A stretch of DNA of 64,000 nucleotides from Rhizobium sp. P32RR-XVIII (GTDB lineage Bacteria; Pseudomonadota; Alphaproteobacteria; Rhizobiales; Rhizobiaceae). The position numbers and the translations under genes are program-made. How positions within the stretch are numbered: position 1 is the stretch's first letter; every line of letters begins with the position of its first letter. The notes under the pieces were generated by a model that made no database searches, was not told the origin of the DNA, and saw only the letters and a program-made list of their open reading frames with translations. This document shows positions 60,159-64,000 of the stretch, in pieces. Where the stretch lies: assembly GCF_012641395.1 (NCBI RefSeq), contig NZ_JABAIH010000017.1, positions 25,082 through 89,081 on the forward strand, in the 5' to 3' direction.

Positions 60159-61078
60159 TGACGGCTATCCATGACAGCAGCCTGTCGCTTGTCCTGCCCG
60201 GTCATCCGGTCATAGACCCGGAACAACGCCTGGTTTCCATTCGCCCCCTCGCCATGGGCCCGCGCCTCGACATATTGAGCCGTTACCAGGGCCGTTGCCG
60301 GCAACGGAACATCGTTCTGGCCCGCCATTTCGAGAACAAGGCGCAAGTCCTTCAGCATCAGATCGATGCGGAAACCGGCCTTCGCATCGCCGTCGATCAT
60401 CGAAGGCCCGAGCTTGTCCAGCATCCACGAGGCCGCCGACCCGCCAAGCAGCACCTCGCGCATCTGCGACAGGTCGACGCCGCTTGCCCTGCCCAGCGCA
60501 AGCGCCTCGCAGACGGCCTGAATATTGACAGCGCAAATCAGCTGATTGCATAGCTTCACCGTCTGACCCGCGCCGGACGCGCCGACATGGGTGACGGTCG
60601 TTCCCATGGTTTCCAGCACCGCCCGAGCCCGGTCGAAGGCTTGGGCATCGCCACCGACCATGATCGTGAGCGTCGCATTTTTTGCCCCAATCGGGCCGCC
60701 GGAGACGGGCGCGTCCAGCAGGGCGATACCTTTTGCCGAGAGATCGCCAGCCATCTTGCGCGTTGCCTCGGGCGAGATCGTGCTCATGTCGATGAAAACG
60801 CCGGCGCTCTTCATGTTCGCCAGGATGCCATCGGCATAGACGACGTCCTGGACCTGCGGGGTGTTCGGCAGCATCGAAATCGCGATGTCCGCATCCCTGA
60901 CCGCTTCAGCGACGGACCCGCAGGCTACAGCGCCCTGCTCCTCGAGAGCACTGCAGGCGTCGGCCACGATGTCGAACACGGCGACCGCATATCCGGCCGC
61001 AACCAGATGTCCGGCCATCTCGCGTCCCATTACGCCAAGTCCCAGGAATGCCAGTCGCGGCAATCGCTCTTGCGTCAT
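60155..61078 (-). CDS. Beta-hydroxyacid dehydrogenase (3-hydroxyisobutyrate/tartronate-semialdehyde reductase family)
   Basis: A 307-residue NAD(P) dehydrogenase. LAFLGLGVMGREMAGHLVAA is the dinucleotide motif, LLDAPVSGGPIGAKNATLTI the substrate loop, and GQTVKLCNQLICAVN carries the catalytic Lys. The fold also includes 6-phosphogluconate dehydrogenase-like enzymes. Candidate substrates are tartronate semialdehyde, 2-hydroxymethyl acids or 4-carbon sugar acids. The start at 61078 is preceded by AAGGAA; a TTG at 61096 is less likely. It overlaps permease 2 and lies 42 bases after the RpiB-like gene. Confidence 0.88.
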   Translation of the reverse strand: MTQERLPRLAFLGLGVMGREMAGHLVAAGYAVAVFDIVADACSALEEQGAVACGSVAEAVRDADIAISMLPNTPQVQDVVYADGILANMKSAGVFIDMSTISPEATRKMAGDLSAKGIALLDAPVSGGPIGAKNATLTIMVGGDAQAFDRARAVLETMGTTVTHVGASGAGQTVKLCNQLICAVNIQAVCEALALGRASGVDLSQMREVLLGGSAASWMLDKLGPSMIDGDAKAGFRIDLMLKDLRLVLEMAGQNDVPLPATALVTAQYVEARAHGEGANGNQALFRVYDRMTGQDKRQAAVMDSRQ

Positions 61079-61120
61079 GCGCCTATTCCTTTCCAAATTT
61101 CATCTCGGCCGTGATCTGCT

Positions 61121-61567
61121 TCACACGCCCTTTTCAAGAGCGGCGAGCTTCTCCACGCGACGGACGAAATCTTCGTTTCGGTCAAATTCTGCACCGAGAT
61201 AGGCGGCGACGAGATCGCGGGCGAGCCACGGCCCGACGATCTGCGCGCCGATACACATGACATTGACGTCGTCATGCTCGACACTCTGATGCGCGGAATG
61301 AACATCGTGGCAAACCGCGGCCCGGATCCCGTTGATCTTGTTGGCGGCGATGGCCGCACCGACGCCCGTGCCGCAAACGAGAAGCCCGCGCTGTGCCGCA
61401 CCTTCGCGCACCTTCGTGCAGACGAGCCGGGCGATATCGGGAAAGTCGACGGGATCGGGCGTGAAGCTGCCGATGTCTTCGACCTCGTGGCCAACCTCTT
61501 GCAGATAAGCAACGACCTCCCCCTTCAGAGGAAACCCTGCATGGTCGCTGCCGATTACGATCTTCAT
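61121..61567 (-). CDS. RpiB/LacAB-family sugar-phosphate isomerase
   Basis: A 148-residue isomerase. IGSDHAGFPLKGEVVAYLQE at the start, LLVCGTGVGAAIAANKINGI with the active-site Cys, and AVCHDVHSAHQSVEHDDVNV with the ring-opening His are all typical. Relatives interconvert ribulose/ribose 5-phosphate, allose/allulose 6-phosphate, or, in rhizobial tetritol pathways, erythrulose and erythrose phosphates. The ATG overlaps the GntR gene's stop as ATGA, so it is co-expressed with its probable repressor. Confidence 0.9.
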   Translation of the reverse strand: MKIVIGSDHAGFPLKGEVVAYLQEVGHEVEDIGSFTPDPVDFPDIARLVCTKVREGAAQRGLLVCGTGVGAAIAANKINGIRAAVCHDVHSAHQSVEHDDVNVMCIGAQIVGPWLARDLVAAYLGAEFDRNEDFVRRVEKLAALEKGV

Positions 61568-62358
61568 TGGCCTATTTCTTTCCGTGTTAAATGACTTAGG
61601 ATTACTTTGACGGTGCCGCAGCCCGTCCCCGCGACGCGCAGGCTTGCGCGACGTCGAAAATCGGCGCCGATTTCGAAATGCTTGGCGAGAAGCGTGTCTG
61701 CAGCGGCAGCATCGCGGGCAACGATCGCCTCGAGAATGAGGCGGTGATGATCGACGAGGAATTCCTCTATCCCTTCGATCTGGATGATCTTTTCGCGCCG
61801 CTCCAGATGCGAGCGCATCATCAGCTGAGCGATGGAGGCATAGATCGTCACCAGCGTCGGCGAGTGCGACGCCTGGACGATGGCCTCATGAAAACGGAAG
61901 TCAGCCTGACCTCCCTTTTCGGGCTCATGGATCGTCTCGATGATACTGCCGAGCGCATCTGTCAGGTTCGCCAGATCCTGCTCCGTCGCGCGCTGGCATG
62001 CGAGACGAACCGCATGATGCTCGATGGCCTTTCGCGCCTCCATGATGTCGCCGATGACATCGGCCTGATGGGCGAGCATAAAGCTGAACACATCGCCCAG
62101 CGCCGTCACATCCGGCCGCTTTACGACCGTTCCGACACCGTGGCGGATCTCCACCGCCCCGACCATCGCCAGCGCGCGAAGCGCCTCCCTGAGAACGGGA
62201 CGGCTGACATTGAGCTGCGCGGCCAGCTCTCGTTCCGGCAAGAGCAGATCGCCCGCCTTCAACTTTCCCGAGATAAGCTGATCCCGCAGGAATGATACGA
62301 CGCGACTGTGTGCCCCTTCTTCAGATGCGGATCTTCGAATTGGGTTTTCAGTTATCAT
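61564..62358 (-). CDS. GntR-family (FadR subfamily) regulator
   Basis: A 264-residue repressor. N-terminal winged helix: VVSFLRDQLISGKLKAGDLL, LPERELAAQLNVSRPVLREA and HGVGTVVKRP. The all-helical FCD ligand domain runs from about 95, with metal-ligand candidates Asp/His in ADFRFHEAIVQ and His in LVDHHRLIL. It heads the isomerase-dehydrogenase-transporter operon and is divergent from ribokinase, so it probably controls both sides from the shared intergenic region. Confidence 0.9.
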   Translation of the reverse strand: MITENPIRRSASEEGAHSRVVSFLRDQLISGKLKAGDLLLPERELAAQLNVSRPVLREALRALAMVGAVEIRHGVGTVVKRPDVTALGDVFSFMLAHQADVIGDIMEARKAIEHHAVRLACQRATEQDLANLTDALGSIIETIHEPEKGGQADFRFHEAIVQASHSPTLVTIYASIAQLMMRSHLERREKIIQIEGIEEFLVDHHRLILEAIVARDAAAADTLLAKHFEIGADFRRRASLRVAGTGCGTVKVILSHLTRKEIGQ

Positions 62359-62509
62359 GTATCTTCCCTTCAGTGGTATTACCTCTTATATGTCCACGAG
62401 CAAAAGCGAGTCAACATCATTTACTAAAAACCATTTCAAACGATTCGTTCGCTCTAAATTTCAATTTAACCAGGCATTGAAGGCCAAGGGTGGCAACAGG
62501 GGACACTCA
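62359..62509. promoter_or_regulatory. Divergent promoter region of GntR operon and ribokinase
   Basis: A 151-base AT-rich intergenic region. GGTATTACC at 62375-62383 is a 9-base odd palindrome and could be a GntR/FadR half-site pair. The low GC content of 62390-62470 compared with its neighbours suits promoters. Specific -35/-10 boxes were not assigned. Confidence 0.4.
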
Positions 62510-63409
62510 GTGATTATAGTACTTGGATCCATCAACATCGATCTGGTGACCACAACAGACCGCCTCCCCTGCCCAGGCGAAACGATATGCGGCAGCCAAT
62601 TTTACACCTCTTCAGGTGGCAAAGGAGCGAACCAGGCCTTAGCTGCGCGTCGGGCGGGAAGCAGGGTCCGGATGGTTGGCGCGGTCGGCACCGACCAGTT
62701 CGGAAGCTCAGCCATCTCGGCCCTTCAGGATGCGGGCATCGATCTCTCCGCGGTCAGCAATTCCGCAGCACAGACGGGAACCGCCTCCATCTATGTGGCA
62801 GCCGACGGAGAAAACACCATCATTGTCGTCCCAGGCGCAAACGAAACGATCGGACGGGCTGAAGCTGCCGAAGCCGTTCAGGCGATGGGCGAGGGGGATA
62901 TCCTGATGATGCAAATGGAATTGCGGCCCGACGCCATGGAGGCCGCGATACGAGCCGCCAAAGACAAGGGCGTTCAAACCATGCTCAACATAGCGCCGAT
63001 GAGCGAGAGGGCCGCGGATCTGGCAACCCTCGTCGACATCGTCGTCGCCAACGAAACAGAGTTCGACCTCCTGGTCGGCAAAGCGATCACCAGCCCGCAG
63101 GAGCGTATCGAACTGCTGAAGCTGCAGCACGAAAAACAAGGCCAGACGATCGTCGTTACCTTAGGTTCCGAAGGCGCGATAGCAATCCGCTCCGGCGAAA
63201 TCTTCACGGCAGCGGGACTGCGCATTTCACCGGTCGACACGGTCGGAGCAGGCGATACATTCTGCGGATACCTTGCCTCGTCACTGGACCAGGGCGTGGA
63301 CTTCGGGGCCGCCCTGCGCAAGGCAGCAGTCGCCGGGTCGCTCGCTTGCCTGGCGAGAGGCGCCCAGGCGGCGATACCGTATGTACCGGATGTCGACGCC
63401 CGCGTCTGA
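62510..63409 (+). CDS. Ribokinase-like carbohydrate kinase (PfkB family)
   Basis: A 299-residue PfkB kinase. VIIVLGSINIDLVTTTDRLP and SSGGKGANQALAARRAGSRV are the N-terminal signature; DTVGAGDTFCGYLASSLDQG holds the catalytic Asp and anion hole. Start is GTG 62510, because AGGGGA lies upstream and a ribokinase of about 300 residues begins exactly here; the open frame to 62357 is promoter region. It probably phosphorylates a pentose or related sugar that RpiB then isomerises. Confidence 0.9.
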   Translation: MIIVLGSINIDLVTTTDRLPCPGETICGSQFYTSSGGKGANQALAARRAGSRVRMVGAVGTDQFGSSAISALQDAGIDLSAVSNSAAQTGTASIYVAADGENTIIVVPGANETIGRAEAAEAVQAMGEGDILMMQMELRPDAMEAAIRAAKDKGVQTMLNIAPMSERAADLATLVDIVVANETEFDLLVGKAITSPQERIELLKLQHEKQGQTIVVTLGSEGAIAIRSGEIFTAAGLRISPVDTVGAGDTFCGYLASSLDQGVDFGAALRKAAVAGSLACLARGAQAAIPYVPDVDARV

Positions 63410-64000
63410 GTTTGGCAGCGGTAGTAGGGGCCGCATCCGGCTAAGTTCTTGAGGGAAATCGGCCGGACGGACCTTTAAAGCGCCTCGTCCAGGACAATCA
63501 GATTGAGCTGCGTCACGCGGGCGTTCGGTCCTTGCAAAGCTGCAAAGAGGAATCCAGATCACTTTCATCACCGCCGTTCCGTTCCACGTTAGCCAGTCCG
63601 TCCCCGTCGGCGCCATGCTCGCCAAACCCGTCCCGATTCTTGGAGAGTGGGCTGGTTTGACGGCTCTGGCCGCTGGTCCAGTTTGGGTGCTTCTTGCCGT
63701 CGCGCACTGGAAATATGCCACGAACAAATATCAGGGTGGCGGCGGTTGATCTTTCTGCAAGGGGGAAGTTTTTTAGCCACGTCGCTATCGACAGGGGCAA
63801 GGCAGGTCGTCCTCGTTCAACACGGACCGCGTCACATATTACGATCATTTAAAGCAAACGCCAAAGTAGAAGCTCTTGAGATCCCATCAGGGGTGGATAG
63901 CGGCCTGCACCGTGTCAGAGTGAGGTCGCTTCTGTAACGGGCTTTCCCGAGTCAATCCCTTATGAGCTCAATCCCTCGCCGAGTGCTTGCTTCTGTCCGC
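63410..64000. other. Right-edge region without a supported gene
   Basis: About 590 bases. A plus-strand frame from about 63510 to 63749 (ending HWKYATNKYQGGGG, with a hydrophobic LAAGPVWVLLAVAHW stretch; possible ATG 63618) could encode or be the relic of a small membrane protein, but it lacks a ribosome site and I cannot place it. Nothing else is recognised. Confidence 0.35.

Noticed and set aside
63513..63848. Possible 111-residue minus-strand gene at the right edge
   Set aside because: No family pattern. The opposite strand in the same region shows a slightly more protein-like hydrophobic stretch, but neither is convincing.
1..64000. CRISPR arrays, tRNA or rRNA genes, repABC replication genes, trb mating-pore genes and traR/traI/traM
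   Set aside because: Looked for and not seen. No regularly spaced repeats, no cloverleaf or rRNA signature, and none of the expected protein motifs. They may lie elsewhere on the replicon.

Overview
The window looks like part of a conjugative plasmid of a Rhizobiaceae member (Rhizobium/Agrobacterium/Sinorhizobium group). The main reason is a complete DNA-transfer half of a Ti/pSym-type conjugation system. The usual rhizobial plasmid companions are also present: DUF736, ArdC, a ParB-like protein, a very large methylase-helicase, DUF1419 and a DUF3991/toprim protein. The rest is catabolic ABC-transporter operons and worn-out insertion sequences, also typical of these replicons. No rRNA, tRNA, CRISPR array, replication gene (repABC) or mating-pore (trb) gene was seen.

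Layout. (1) 1-3340: a partial membrane protein overlapping an alpha/beta hydrolase, then a Xre/RES toxin-antitoxin pair. (2) 3372-11985: traH, traB, traF and traA leftward and traC, traD, traG rightward. The intergenic region between them holds a recognisable oriT core and an 18-bp dyad resembling the TraR quorum-sensing tra box. (3) 12004-26442: plasmid housekeeping and probable anti-restriction genes (WGR protein, secreted nuclease, DUF736, ArdC-type metalloprotein, DUF7007, ParB-like protein, a 1700-residue DarB-like methylase-helicase, DUF1419). Several strong intrinsic terminators lie here. (4) 26568-30620: a graveyard. A toprim gene is cut by an IS5-family element, followed by two broken IS6-family transposases, 3'-end relics of a MOFRL-type glycerate kinase and of DnaE2, and the 3' end of a group II intron with an intact-looking domain V.

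(5) 30679-44959: one long leftward operon headed by a LacI regulator and a twin LacI-type operator. It encodes a two-subunit CoA-transferase-like enzyme, a CaiB/BaiF CoA-transferase, a ThDP-dependent lyase/synthase, DhaK and DhaL kinase subunits, a ribose-type ABC importer, a fused Gfo/Idh/MocA-aldo/keto reductase and a MaoC-like hydratase. Together these suggest uptake of a sugar-like compound, oxidation to an acid, CoA activation, C-C cleavage, and phosphorylation of a small ketose. I do not recognise this pathway as a described one. (6) 45824-45970: a DUF1127 gene with its own terminator. (7) 46817-55677: LysR regulator, MBL-fold hydrolase and GMC oxidoreductase leftward, with a NitT/TauT-type ABC importer and an aldehyde dehydrogenase rightward. 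This looks like an alcohol-to-aldehyde-to-acid module. (8) 55805-57018: remnants of three insertion sequences. (9) 57218-63409: a GntR-controlled operon (amino-acid-type ABC importer, beta-hydroxyacid dehydrogenase, RpiB-type isomerase) with a divergent ribokinase. The last 590 bases hold nothing I can name.

All calls come from reading the sequence and remembered family motifs. No database search was run.
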